Below, piece after piece: positions 1 through 6,683 of a stretch of DNA of 11,060 bases (positions are counted from its first letter, which is position 1; each line of letters begins with the position of its first letter). The position numbers and the translations under genes are program-made. The stretch is from contig JAHIPE010000063.1 in assembly GCA_018894655.1 (NCBI GenBank), positions 1 to 11,060 on the forward strand, written 5' to 3'. The DNA is from Actinomycetota bacterium. GTDB taxonomy: Bacteria > Actinomycetota > Geothermincolia > Fen-727 > Anoxymicrobiaceae. Under the pieces are notes generated by a model. It ran no database searches. It saw only the letters and a program-made list of their open reading frames with translations, and was not told where the DNA came from.

Positions 1-1119
1 ACACTGGAGTCGGTCGGCGACAGGGCGTATATCTACTCCCTGGTCGATTACACGCCCAACCCCCATAACGTCAAGCACTACGCCCGCATCGTCAGGGACA
101 TGGCGTTCAAGCGGAGCCTGATCGAAGTCGGCTACGAGGTTACCAGCCTGGGGTACAGCACCGCCAACGGTGTAGAGGAGGCCTTCGACAAGTCGGAGTC
201 GGCCATCTTCGGGGTGGGGAAGAGAATGAGGCGCGAGCGCCTTACCCCCATCAGGATACCCTTGAAGGAGAGCTTCCACAGAATGGAGAAAGCGCGAAAG
301 GAGGGTTCAAGTATCACGGGGGTGGAGACCGGCTTCACACATCTTGACAAACTTACTTCAGGACTACAGCCTTCAAACTTGATTATCATAGGCGGCCGCA
401 CCGCGATGGGAAAGACGAGTTTGGCGTTGAACATCGCTCACTACGCAAGCGTCCGCAAACGCATAGGAGTCCTGATATTCAGCTTGGAGATGTCTAAGAT
501 CGAGCTATCCGAGAGGTTACTGTGCACCCAGGCCAAGGTTAGCTCCACCGATTACCGGACAGGCAAGATAAGCGACGAACGTCTCGTCGAGGTTGTCGGC
601 GCCACCGGGGTACTTAGTAGCGCCCCCATCTTCATCGACGATACCGGTGACATTACGTTGACGCAGATGCGCTCCAAGTCCAGGCAGCTGATGTCCAAGG
701 AGGACATCGGGCTGATAATCATCGACTACATGCAGCTCATGCATATCCCCGGCTTCCGAGAGGGCAGGACCCAAGAGGTGTCGAGGATCGCGAGGGAACT
801 AAAGTTCCTTGCCATGGAGCTGGAAATCCCGGTAATCGCGGTGTCCCAGCTCCGGCGGCCCTCGCAGAGCGTGGTGAAGAAGGAGCCGAACCTGGAGGAC
901 CTCCGGGAGTCAGGGGCCATCGAACAGAACGCGGACCTTGTATTGCTCATCTACCGCCGGGAGGTCGATGATCCGAGGAGCCTCGATCATAAGGGAAAAG
1001 CCGAGATAAACCTGGCGAAGCACAGGAGTGGTGAGACCGGCAAGTTCGAGCTTGGCTGGAGAGGGGAACACACGCAGTTCACCAACCTGTCCGCTGAAGA
1101 GGAGGCGTTTCCCAGTTAG
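1..1119 (+). CDS. dnaB: Replicative DNA helicase DnaB (5' end outside window)
   Basis: The hexameric 5'-3' helicase unwinds DNA ahead of the replication fork and loads primase. The frame is open from base 1 (T-L-E-S-V-G-D...), so the 372 residues seen lack roughly the first 70-90 of a usual 440-470-residue protein. Residues 1 to about 55 are the end of the N-terminal DnaB domain. The RecA-like C-terminal domain follows, with Walker A GGRTAMGKTS at residues 131-140, Walker B IIIDYMQLM with Asp242, the SQLRR motif near 282-286, and the family signature DLRESGAIEQNADLVLLIYRR near its end. No intein interrupts the Walker motifs. Part of the gene (about 290-480) uses more A/T-ending codons than its neighbours. 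It ends in TAG, whose last base begins a perfect GC hairpin. The identification is secure. Confidence 0.96.
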   Translation, partial: TLESVGDRAYIYSLVDYTPNPHNVKHYARIVRDMAFKRSLIEVGYEVTSLGYSTANGVEEAFDKSESAIFGVGKRMRRERLTPIRIPLKESFHRMEKARKEGSSITGVETGFTHLDKLTSGLQPSNLIIIGGRTAMGKTSLALNIAHYASVRKRIGVLIFSLEMSKIELSERLLCTQAKVSSTDYRTGKISDERLVEVVGATGVLSSAPIFIDDTGDITLTQMRSKSRQLMSKEDIGLIIIDYMQLMHIPGFREGRTQEVSRIARELKFLAMELEIPVIAVSQLRRPSQSVVKKEPNLEDLRESGAIEQNADLVLLIYRREVDDPRSLDHKGKAEINLAKHRSGETGKFELGWRGEHTQFTNLSAEEEAFPS

Positions 1120-1136
1120 TGCCGCCCCGGCGGCAC
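1119..1136 (+). terminator. GC-rich hairpin at the end of dnaB, possible weak terminator or attenuator
   Basis: GTGCCGCC, CC, GGCGGCAC is a perfect 18-base palindrome that starts on the last base of the dnaB stop codon. No T-run follows, so it is not a classical intrinsic terminator. It could slow RNA polymerase or protect the mRNA 3' end. The next gene is on the same strand, so read-through is possible. Confidence 0.35.
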
Positions 1137-1210
1137 AGCGCGAACCCCGCAAGGAAGCCCGGCGGCGGCAGTTCCAGGTGAGCGGCCGCCCACGAGACGA
1201 GAGGATTGCA

Positions 1211-2239
1211 TTGCAGGTAGAGGGAGAAGGCGGGCGGTCCCCCGGGACCGATGGGGAGGTCTTCCTGGGTGTAGACGTCGGGTCGGTCTCCACCAACATC
1301 GTGGCGCTTGACACCGCCGGCGAGGTGGTTGCCTCAGAGTACCTGAGGACCAGGGGCCAGCCGATCAACGCCGTCCAGGAGGGCGTCCGCGCGATCGGCG
1401 AGAAGCTCGGCCCGGATGTCCCGTTGCGAGGGGCCGGCGCTACCGGCAGCGCCAGGTACCTGACCGGCGTTGTGATAGGCGCCGACCTGGTGAAGAACGA
1501 GATAACCGCCCACGCGGTGGCGGCTTCCCACATCGCCGGGCATGTGCGAACGGTGATCGAGATAGGCGGGCAGGACTCCAAGCTGATCCTGCTCAGGGAC
1601 GGCGTGGTGACCGACTTCGCCATGAACACGGTGTGTGCCGCCGGGACCGGCTCCTTTCTCGATCACCAGTCCGCGAGGTTGGGTATCCCGGTGGAAGAGT
1701 TCGGGGAACTGGCGCTCAAGGCCAAGGAGGGCGCGCAGATAGCGGGCCGATGCTCGGTGTTCGCCGAGTCCGACATGATACACAAGCAGCAGGTGGGTTA
1801 CCCAGTGGAGGAGATAGTACTGGGACTCTGCCGCTCGCTGGTGCGTAACTACCTGAACAACCTGGCCAAGGGAAAGAAGCTCGAGCCGCCGGTGATCTTC
1901 CAGGGGGGTGTTGCCGCCAACATCGGGATGAAGCGGGCGTTCGAGGACGCCCTGGAGGTCGAGGTGACCGTTCCTTGGTGCTATGAAGTCATGGGCGCCA
2001 TCGGGGTGGCCCTGCTCACCATGGAGGAGGCGCCGTACATGGGGGAGAGCAACTTCCGCGGTTTCTCGCTGGCTGATTTCGAGCACAGCACGTCGTCGTT
2101 CATCTGCTCCGGCTGCTCCAACAACTGTGAGGTAGTGAAGATAAAGTCGGGCCGGGAGGTCCTTGCCTGCTGGGGCGGACGGTGCGGAAAGTGGGAGCTC
2201 GAGTTCGATTCCCCCGGCGGCGGGATGCCCAGGGGGTAG
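1211..2239 (+). CDS. Acyl-CoA dehydratase activase (BadF/BadG/BcrA/HgdC-type ATPase) with C-terminal Cys-rich segment
   Basis: Members of this ASKHA-fold family are homodimeric ATPases with a [4Fe-4S] cluster. They inject a low-potential electron into 2-hydroxyacyl-CoA dehydratases or benzoyl-CoA reductases. Counting from the TTG start (342 aa), the phosphate-1 motif FLGVDVGSVSTN begins near residue 18, EIGGQDSKLI is in the middle, and FQGGVAANIGMKRAFE is the adenosine region. The cluster cysteines are Cys142 (CAAGTGSFLD) and Cys181 (GRCSVFAESD), 39 residues apart as in HgdC. The C-terminus adds a C-x2-C-x3-C plus C-x4-C segment (299, 302, 306, 320, 325). This segment usually links the activase to a dehydratase-like half in fused proteins, but here the protein stops just after it. 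The frame is open back into dnaB. I prefer TTG at 1211 because AGAGGA lies five bases upstream; GTG at 1178 is the alternative. The family is certain, the substrate unknown. Confidence 0.9.
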   Translation: MQVEGEGGRSPGTDGEVFLGVDVGSVSTNIVALDTAGEVVASEYLRTRGQPINAVQEGVRAIGEKLGPDVPLRGAGATGSARYLTGVVIGADLVKNEITAHAVAASHIAGHVRTVIEIGGQDSKLILLRDGVVTDFAMNTVCAAGTGSFLDHQSARLGIPVEEFGELALKAKEGAQIAGRCSVFAESDMIHKQQVGYPVEEIVLGLCRSLVRNYLNNLAKGKKLEPPVIFQGGVAANIGMKRAFEDALEVEVTVPWCYEVMGAIGVALLTMEEAPYMGESNFRGFSLADFEHSTSSFICSGCSNNCEVVKIKSGREVLACWGGRCGKWELEFDSPGGGMPRG

Positions 2240-2273
2240 CGCTGCGTTGCGGCGGGCGACAGGCGGGCCATCT

Positions 2274-2996
2274 ATGAGTATGAGAGAGCAGAGGCTGCAA
2301 CTCGTCACCATTGTCCTGACCGCCGTGGCGGTGGCAGCGTGGTTGGTGGCCGTACCCGGTTGCGCCGGTACGCCTGCGGGGACCCCCGACGAGATCATCA
2401 AGAAGGCGATAACCGCCCAGGAGAGCTTGAAATCGGTCCACATGGAGCTTGACAGTGAACTGGACCTCAACGTCCCCGGGGGCCAACGGTCGTCGGCGAT
2501 CTCCTACGAGGGGGTTTTCGAGCAGCCCGACAGGTGGCGGCTGACCGTGAGATCGGCGGGGAGCAAGTCGGAGGTAGTGATCATCGGCGATACGGCGTAC
2601 GTCAAGCTCCCGGGCGCAGGTACGTGGGCCGAGAAGAAAGGCGGGGAGTACGCCTCCCGCGGGTCGTCCCCGGGCGACGTCGTCGGCTCCCGGTACCTCG
2701 ACTCCGCAACCGAGGTCAGGATGCTGGACAAGAAAGGTGACACCTATCACCTGGGGTTCGACTTGGACATGGAGCGCTACGCCAGGGAGTTCAACGTCCC
2801 CGGGGTTGACCCTTCCGACCTGGAGGGAAGGCAGGTGAACATGGAGGTCTGGATCCTAAAGGACTCGATGTTCATAGAGAAGGCGACGATGGATTTCTCC
2901 GGTAACCTGGGGACGGATTCGGGCAGTATACAGATGTCGATGGAGTTGGAGTTCTCAGAGTTCAACGAACCGGTCACCATCGAACCCCCCATATAA
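2274..2996 (+). CDS. Secreted lipoprotein, LolA/LppX-like (DUF6612-type) fold
   Basis: This 240-residue predicted lipoprotein has a charged start (MSMREQR), a hydrophobic segment at residues 8-27 and a lipobox ending V-P-G-Cys30. The acylated mature protein should sit on the outer face of the cytoplasmic membrane. The mature part begins with a helix (PDEIIKKAITAQESLKSVHMELD) and continues with alternating beta segments, including EGVFEQPDRWRL and EVVIIGDTAYVKLPGAGTW. That pattern matches LolA/LppX-type beta-barrel lipoproteins, which bind lipids or act as envelope sensors; the precise role here is unknown. ATG at 2274 is chosen because it gives a complete signal peptide, although the Shine-Dalgarno is weak; ATG at 2280 is also in frame. 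It follows the activase by 34 bases, so co-transcription is likely, but no functional link is evident. Confidence 0.82.
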   Translation: MSMREQRLQLVTIVLTAVAVAAWLVAVPGCAGTPAGTPDEIIKKAITAQESLKSVHMELDSELDLNVPGGQRSSAISYEGVFEQPDRWRLTVRSAGSKSEVVIIGDTAYVKLPGAGTWAEKKGGEYASRGSSPGDVVGSRYLDSATEVRMLDKKGDTYHLGFDLDMERYAREFNVPGVDPSDLEGRQVNMEVWILKDSMFIEKATMDFSGNLGTDSGSIQMSMELEFSEFNEPVTIEPPI

Positions 2997-3032
2997 AAAA
3001 GCAAAATCTGGGGTCTTAAATCTGGCTTTTTT
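2995..3032 (+). terminator. Possible terminator-like inverted repeat after the lipoprotein gene
   Basis: AAAAAAGC (2995-3002) and GCTTTTTT (3025-3032) form a perfect 8-bp inverted repeat overlapping the TAA stop. The loop is 22 bases and contains two direct copies of AAATCTGG (3004-3011 and 3018-3025). The T6 tract fits a terminator, but the stem is A/T-rich and weak. It may instead be a fragment of a dispersed intergenic repeat. Confidence 0.4.
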
Positions 3033-3148
3033 ACGGAGACGGGCGGGAGACAGCGCGCTCAACGTCAGCACTATGATCGAGGACGACGCCTTCGGCCGCG
3101 ACAAGGGCCTGGGGATATAACGTTTTGTCCCCTTCACCATTCCCCCCG

Positions 3149-3172
3149 CTTGAGGCGGGTTCTCAACCCGCC
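3149..3172. repeat. Mini-hairpin with CTTGAG flank, copy 1
   Basis: CTTGAG is followed by the perfect stem GGCGGGTT, loop CTC, AACCCGCC (stem arms 3154-3161 and 3165-3172). It belongs to a group of short hairpins flanked by CTTGAG on one side, or by its complement CTCAAG on the other side when inverted. Confidence 0.7.
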
Positions 3173-3192
3173 CGAAACCGCTGCCCTCCCAA

Positions 3193-3218
3193 CTTGAGGG
3201 CGGTCTCGTAGGCCGCCC
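3193..3218. repeat. Mini-hairpin with CTTGAG flank, copy 2
   Basis: CTTGAG (3193-3198) leads into GGGCGGTC, loop TCGTA, GGCCGCCC (3198-3205 and 3211-3218), an 8-bp stem with one G-T pair. It has the same orientation as the copy at 3149 but a different stem sequence. Confidence 0.65.
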
Positions 3219-3232
3219 GGGGTCATGCAGAA

Positions 3233-3258
3233 CCGCGACTGGAGAGTCGCGGCTCAAG
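3233..3258. repeat. Mini-hairpin with GGAG loop and CTCAAG tail, copy 3
   Basis: CCGCGACT (3233-3240), loop GGAG (3241-3244) and AGTCGCGG (3245-3252) form a perfect hairpin, followed at once by CTCAAG (3253-3258). The loop and tail are identical to the hairpin at 8618-8643, while the stems differ. The orientation is opposite to copies 1 and 2. Confidence 0.75.
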
Positions 3259-3270
3259 GGGGAGGGAGAC

Positions 3271-3284
3271 TTGAGGGCCCTCAA
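3271..3284. repeat. 14-base palindrome across the end of the DUF362 gene
   Basis: TTGAGGGCCCTCAA is a perfect 14-base palindrome. It covers the stop codon of the leftward DUF362 gene (3281-3283) and repeats the TTGAG word of the adjacent hairpins. It may take part in mRNA 3'-end folding together with them. Confidence 0.5.
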
Positions 3285-4426
3285 CCCATTCTCGCCAGGC
3301 GCATAAACAGCGGCCGCTCGAGCTCAATCGCGTCTTCCTCGCAGAGTTCGTGACAGCAGTAGCATCCTCGGCACTTCCTCGCGTCCACCAGGGCAAGGCC
3401 CCCTTCCACGGTAATCGCCTCTACAGGGCAGATGCTCGCGCACTTGCCGCAGCCGGTACACCTCCCCGGCTCGGGGACCGGCCTGAGTGAGAGCAGGTGC
3501 CCGAACCGCTCCTGGAGGAACGGCGGTATGCGAGACGTGATGTCCTTCTTGTCGGGAAGCCGGAACCCCTCAACCTTGAGTGAGCCAAGGTCGTCTCCCA
3601 CGGCCTTTATCACCGAGGCACCCCCCCCGCAGAGGCCCCTTCCCTCGGCCGCCGCCAGCACCCTGTTGACCCGTGGCGCCAGCCCTATCAGGCCCATCAT
3701 TACCGTGTCCAGGGCAAGGGCGTCCCTGCCGGCGGCTATAACACCCATCTTCTTGATGTCGCCACGGCTGGGCCCGTTGCCGTCCATGCCAACCACCGCG
3801 TCCACCAGGTGGAAGCAGGGGTCCGCGGCAAGCAGGACATCCACCAGGAGGTCGGCGAAATCCTTCGCCCTGTGGAACCTGGAGTGGTAGGTGAACTTCA
3901 TCATCCCGGGTACCGCCCCGTAGAGGTTCTTGGCCGCGGCGGTGACGTTCACCAGCATGTGGGTCTTGAGCTTGGACACGGATACGAGGTGGTCGGCCTC
4001 CAGCATGGCTCCGCAGATGGTGACGCTCTTGAGCTTGCGCGCATCGGGGACGGTCACCCGCTTCACCGACGTGTCCAGGCCGAGGTAGGCGCCGGTCTCT
4101 TCGGCTACTCGGGCGAAACCGGTCTTCTCGTAGGTGCGCTTCAGCAGAGACGGGCGGAAAGGGCCGCCGGGGCTGTCGCCGATGACTATGCTCCCGGCCA
4201 CCGCCTGCAACTGCCTTACCAGGGCCCGGACCACCTCCGGGTGGGTGGTGATCGCCTTCTCGGGGGGCGACGGCCTCAGGGCGTTCACCTTAATGAAGAC
4301 CGACCGCCCCCTGCCCACGATCTCGCCGGGGCCGCCGAGGAGGTCAAGCGCCCGCTGGACTGAGTACTCCACCAACTCCCGGTTGTAGCTCTCGCACCCG
4401 AGAACGGCGACATCCTGCTGTGGCAC
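3281..4426 (-). CDS. DUF362 domain protein with C-terminal 2x[4Fe-4S] ferredoxin domain
   Basis: This 381-residue protein matches the DUF362 (COG2006) family of uncharacterised iron-sulfur proteins common in anaerobes. The DUF362 part spans about residues 5-310, with features such as VFIKVNALRPSPPEKAITTHPEVV, VIGDSPGG and DHLVSVSKLKTHMLVNVTAAAKNLYG. The ferredoxin domain holds Cys323, 326, 329 and 333 followed by Pro, and Cys352, 355, 358 and 362, with an extra Cys357 next to the second set. No signal peptide or membrane segment is visible, so it should be cytoplasmic. The start is GTG at 4426, with GGAGGTGA ending three bases upstream. It is transcribed alone, away from the genes on both sides. 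An electron-transfer role is inferred from the clusters; the reaction is not known. Confidence 0.9.
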   Translation of the reverse strand: MPQQDVAVLGCESYNRELVEYSVQRALDLLGGPGEIVGRGRSVFIKVNALRPSPPEKAITTHPEVVRALVRQLQAVAGSIVIGDSPGGPFRPSLLKRTYEKTGFARVAEETGAYLGLDTSVKRVTVPDARKLKSVTICGAMLEADHLVSVSKLKTHMLVNVTAAAKNLYGAVPGMMKFTYHSRFHRAKDFADLLVDVLLAADPCFHLVDAVVGMDGNGPSRGDIKKMGVIAAGRDALALDTVMMGLIGLAPRVNRVLAAAEGRGLCGGGASVIKAVGDDLGSLKVEGFRLPDKKDITSRIPPFLQERFGHLLSLRPVPEPGRCTGCGKCASICPVEAITVEGGLALVDARKCRGCYCCHELCEEDAIELERPLFMRLARMG

Positions 4427-4490
4427 TGCTCACCTCCAACGCCCGCGGCCCGGACTGATGGAACTACAATAACACTATGGAGGTTATGTA

Positions 4491-4601
4491 ATGAGTGCCG
4501 TTGGCGGGCTCGCTACCCGCACCGACAGGCTCCGAGGAGAAAGGGCTGGACATGGAAGTCAAGGTGGGTACCAGGCCCCTTTTTCACGGGGAGAAGGCTG
4601 A
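4491..4601 (+). CDS. Doubtful 36-residue small ORF with a good Shine-Dalgarno
   Basis: ATG at 4491 is preceded by GGAGG (4479-4483) at an ideal seven-base spacing. It opens a 36-codon frame beginning MSAVGGLATRTDRLRGE and ending at TGA 4599-4601. The peptide is Gly/Arg-rich and resembles no family I know. A second ATG at 4552, in another frame and also behind a purine-rich stretch (GAGGAGAAAGGG), begins MEVKVGTRPLFHGEKAD and then runs straight into the repeat cluster. That looks like a gene start cut off by repeat insertion. Either may be noise. Confidence 0.22.
   Translation: MSAVGGLATRTDRLRGERAGHGSQGGYQAPFSRGEG
4504..4520. repeat. Mini-hairpin GCGGG-CTCGCTA-CCCGC
   Basis: GCGGG and CCCGC pair around a CTCGCTA loop. 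The loop resembles the CTCGTA at the tip of the 3193-3218 hairpin, so it may be a relative of that group. It lacks the CTTGAG flank. Confidence 0.35.
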
Positions 4602-4620
4602 TTCCCCTCCGGTCCCCTCT

Positions 4621-4698
4621 CCCCACCTCAATCCTCCCCCTCGCAGGGGGAACTCCCTTTTTCCTCCTCCCCCTCGCAGGGGGAGGATTGAGGTGGGG
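4621..4698. repeat. Long inverted repeat built from CCCCCTCGCAGGGGG palindromes
   Basis: Two 21-base arms (4621-4641 and 4678-4698) are perfect reverse complements around a 36-base spacer. Each arm overlaps a copy of the smaller palindrome CCCCCT-CGC-AGGGGG (4636-4650 and 4669-4683). The structure resembles short non-coding palindromic repeats that are dispersed between genes in many bacteria. It has no coding capacity of its own. Confidence 0.8.
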
Positions 4699-4731
4699 GT
4701 TGGCTTGGTGTTCGGGGGCCCCCATCCTAAC

Positions 4732-4752
4732 CTTCCCCCCAGAGGGGGGAAG
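4732..4752. repeat. Hairpin CTTCCCCCC-AGA-GGGGGGAAG, same repeat cluster
   Basis: A perfect 9-bp stem with a three-base loop lies 33 bases after the long inverted repeat. Its composition and the preceding CCCCCATCCTAACC resemble the other members of the cluster. It could also terminate transcription leaking in from the left, although no T-run follows. Confidence 0.6.
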
Positions 4753-4819
4753 CGTTGCATTCTGGGCATCGTTTCATGTGAATAGGTGAACGCAACACAA
4801 GAGCCAGACCCCCTAGTGC

Positions 4820-4849
4820 TTGACTTGCTTGGGGCGCCTCGCCTATAAT
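4820..4849 (+). promoter_or_regulatory. Sigma70-type promoter for the M23 peptidase gene
   Basis: TTGACT (4820-4825) and a consensus TATAAT (4844-4849) are separated by 18 bases. It is the best match to a housekeeping promoter in the window. Transcription would start near 4856, leaving 60 or more bases of leader before the M23 frame. Confidence 0.75.
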
Positions 4850-4979
4850 CAGCTTGTATTGCTAATCCTCTCCACCCTCTCCTGGACGCGAACGGTACGA
4901 TTCGGGGGTTCTTGCGATAATCCGGTTCTTATCCCGCCGGCGGGCTCCGATCAACGCCATAATCCTCCTGTGCGTCATC

Positions 4980-6683
4980 GTGCCGTTCCTGCTGGCGTTC
5001 CCCCTGCAGCACTCGCGGGCGGGGCCGGGGGGCTACCGGTGGCCGGTCAACGGCAGGGTCGTCAGGGGCTTTGAGAAACCGACCGGGCCGTACGGGGAGG
5101 GGGGGCACCAGGGGCTGGACATCGCCGCGGCGCCCGGATCCCCGGTGGCCGCCGCCCAGGACGGGACCGTGGCCTGGGTGGGGGAGCTACCCCGCGGCAG
5201 GTTCGTCTCCATCACCCACGTGGGCTCCGTGCGCACCACCTACCTCGACCTGGAACGCATCGATGTGAGTCAGGGGAGCACGGTGAGGAGGGGCCAGGTC
5301 ATCGGGACGGTCTCCGGCCGGCGGGACGACTCGTCAACCGGCCCGCACCTGCACTTCGGGGCCTCCATGCACGGCAACCCGGTCGACCCGCGCCTGCTGC
5401 TCGACGGGTTTGATACCGGGTCGTTCATCCGCCTCTGCCCGGTGAGGAGAGGGGGCGGGCAGGATAGCGGCGGCGAGGTGTCCGAGGGGGAAGCGCCCGG
5501 TCTCTTCTCCCAGTTGGTGGAAAGCCTGAGGGGAGTGCCCTCCGGGCTGGCCACCGCCCTGGGAGGTGCCTGGCGGCTTGTGGTGCGGTGCTCTACCGGC
5601 GCATGGGAAGGCACGCGCGGGTTACTCCGCTGGACCGGCGAGAAGTTCGACGCCCTGTGGGAGGGCGCCATCTACCCCGCGCTGTGCAGCGCCGCAAAGG
5701 GGGTGGCGAACGCCTTTAAGTGGGCGTGGGGCAACCGCTTCGTGCAGGCCACCGTCGCCGGGATTGCCGCCGCGCTGGTCGTGGTGGCACTGGTGGTGCT
5801 GGCGGTACTGAGCCTGGGCATCTCGCTGGTGGTGGCGGTGGTCGCGGTGATACTGGGCACGATCGCCTGCATCGGGATTGCCATCTACTACGCGGTTGCC
5901 CACGGGCCGGACTTCAGCTTCTTCGCCTGCTTCATGGCGAGCCTGAGCGCGGGGGCGGTGGCGGCGGGGCTGGTGGTGAGCGCGGGGTCGCTCTCCGGCG
6001 TGTTCTCCGCGGGCTGGGCCAATCTCGGCCTGTGGGGCACCGTCAAGGCGGCGGCCTGGGGCGGCACGTTCTCGGCGATATTCGAGGCCGGCACCGGCTA
6101 TCTTTTCACCGGGCAGTTCTCGGTCAAGGAGATACTGGTGGCCTTCGGGATCGGCGCCATCTCCGGGGCGGTGGGAAAGCTGTTCCGGCAGGGCATGGCG
6201 TCGAGGCGTCTCGTACACGTCCTCTCGTTTACCGCCTCCCGGTCCAGCCATCGGGTTGTCGCGCTCGGCCAGTCGGTGCTGGCAATCGCAAGGAGCGTGA
6301 CCGTCAACGTCCAGGTCCTGCTGCTGGTGGTCAAGAAAGCAGCGGTGACGCTTGGGATCAGGATCGCCTACATGGGTTTCACCGGGACGTTCGGCGTGGC
6401 CCTGAACGCCCTGGCCTGCGCGATCTCGGGCCGGTCCCTGACGTACTCGTCGGCGCTGGCCTCTTTCCTCACCGGGGTCGCCATGGGAGGCATCGCGCTA
6501 TCGTTCGGTGGGAAGGGCCTGAGCGGCCTGCTCGCGAAGTTACGGTTCTTCCAGGAAGGGCTGGGCCGCGCGCTAAGGGGGTTTGCCGCGAAGCTCATCG
6601 GCAAGGGTTTGAGCAAGGGGATGAAGACCAGCTTGCACACCGGCTTCAAGAGGTTATTTCGAGAGAAGGAGGTCTCAAAGTGA
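4980..6683 (+). CDS. M23/LytM-fold protein with large hydrophobic C-terminal domain
   Basis: Counting from GTG 4980 the protein has 567 residues. Residues 20-130 are an M23 (LytM-type) domain with H43-QGL-D47 and HLH at 123-125, the usual zinc-binding set in enzymes that cut peptidoglycan cross-bridges. The normal Y-x-H-L is Y-L-D-L (88-91), so the catalytic His is missing. Residues 254-308 are almost continuously hydrophobic, and further Gly/Ala-rich hydrophobic segments follow to about residue 505. The tail is basic (KGMKTSLHTGFKRLFREKE). Hydrophobic glycine-rich linkers of this kind occur in polymorphic toxins and other surface-export proteins, but no toxin domain is recognisable. The frame stays open upstream to 4866 and encodes SRRRAPINAIILLCVIVPFL, a far better signal sequence than GTG 4980 gives, yet no ATG, GTG or TTG lies there; ATA at 4917 behind GGGGG is one candidate. 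The last four bases overlap the next gene. Confidence 0.82.
   Translation: MPFLLAFPLQHSRAGPGGYRWPVNGRVVRGFEKPTGPYGEGGHQGLDIAAAPGSPVAAAQDGTVAWVGELPRGRFVSITHVGSVRTTYLDLERIDVSQGSTVRRGQVIGTVSGRRDDSSTGPHLHFGASMHGNPVDPRLLLDGFDTGSFIRLCPVRRGGGQDSGGEVSEGEAPGLFSQLVESLRGVPSGLATALGGAWRLVVRCSTGAWEGTRGLLRWTGEKFDALWEGAIYPALCSAAKGVANAFKWAWGNRFVQATVAGIAAALVVVALVVLAVLSLGISLVVAVVAVILGTIACIGIAIYYAVAHGPDFSFFACFMASLSAGAVAAGLVVSAGSLSGVFSAGWANLGLWGTVKAAAWGGTFSAIFEAGTGYLFTGQFSVKEILVAFGIGAISGAVGKLFRQGMASRRLVHVLSFTASRSSHRVVALGQSVLAIARSVTVNVQVLLLVVKKAAVTLGIRIAYMGFTGTFGVALNALACAISGRSLTYSSALASFLTGVAMGGIALSFGGKGLSGLLAKLRFFQEGLGRALRGFAAKLIGKGLSKGMKTSLHTGFKRLFREKEVSK

Larger units (their letters stand above)
2997..3280. other. 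Intergenic region with hairpin repeats and a possible coding remnant
   Basis: I see no intact gene here. Bases 3004-3120 form an open frame on the plus strand that ends ...DDAFGRDKGLGI at a TAA (3118-3120). It has a coding-like texture but no start, and I do not recognise it; it may be the decayed 3' end of a lost gene. The rest (3149-3284) is occupied by short palindromes listed separately. This gap separates a rightward gene (lipoprotein) from a leftward one (DUF362 protein), so both transcription units end in it. Confidence 0.6.
4427..4979. other. 553-base intergenic stretch: repeats, doubtful small ORF, promoter
   Basis: The region lies between two genes that diverge from it. It contains the Shine-Dalgarno of the DUF362 gene (4430-4437), a doubtful 36-codon ORF (4491-4601), a small hairpin (4504-4520), a cluster of C/G-rich palindromic repeats (4621-4752), a strong rightward promoter (4820-4849), and an in-frame upstream extension of the M23 gene carrying most of its signal sequence (about 4917-4979). 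I see no convincing tRNA, sRNA or full-size gene. Confidence 0.7.

Noticed and set aside
1028..1210. Activase starting at 1028 (inside dnaB) or at GTG 1178
   Set aside because: The 1028 start would add about 60 residues of basic, low-similarity sequence, much of it overlapping dnaB in another frame. GTG 1178 lacks a well-spaced Shine-Dalgarno, whereas TTG 1211 has AGAGGA five bases upstream.
1334..2470. Long antisense open frame opposite the activase and lipoprotein genes
   Set aside because: It mirrors the codon pattern of a GC-rich gene, has no domain motif, and overlaps two well-supported genes.
3149..3258. CRISPR array
   Set aside because: The repeated elements are short hairpins with differing stems and irregular spacing. 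There are no identical 25-40-base repeats and no cas genes.
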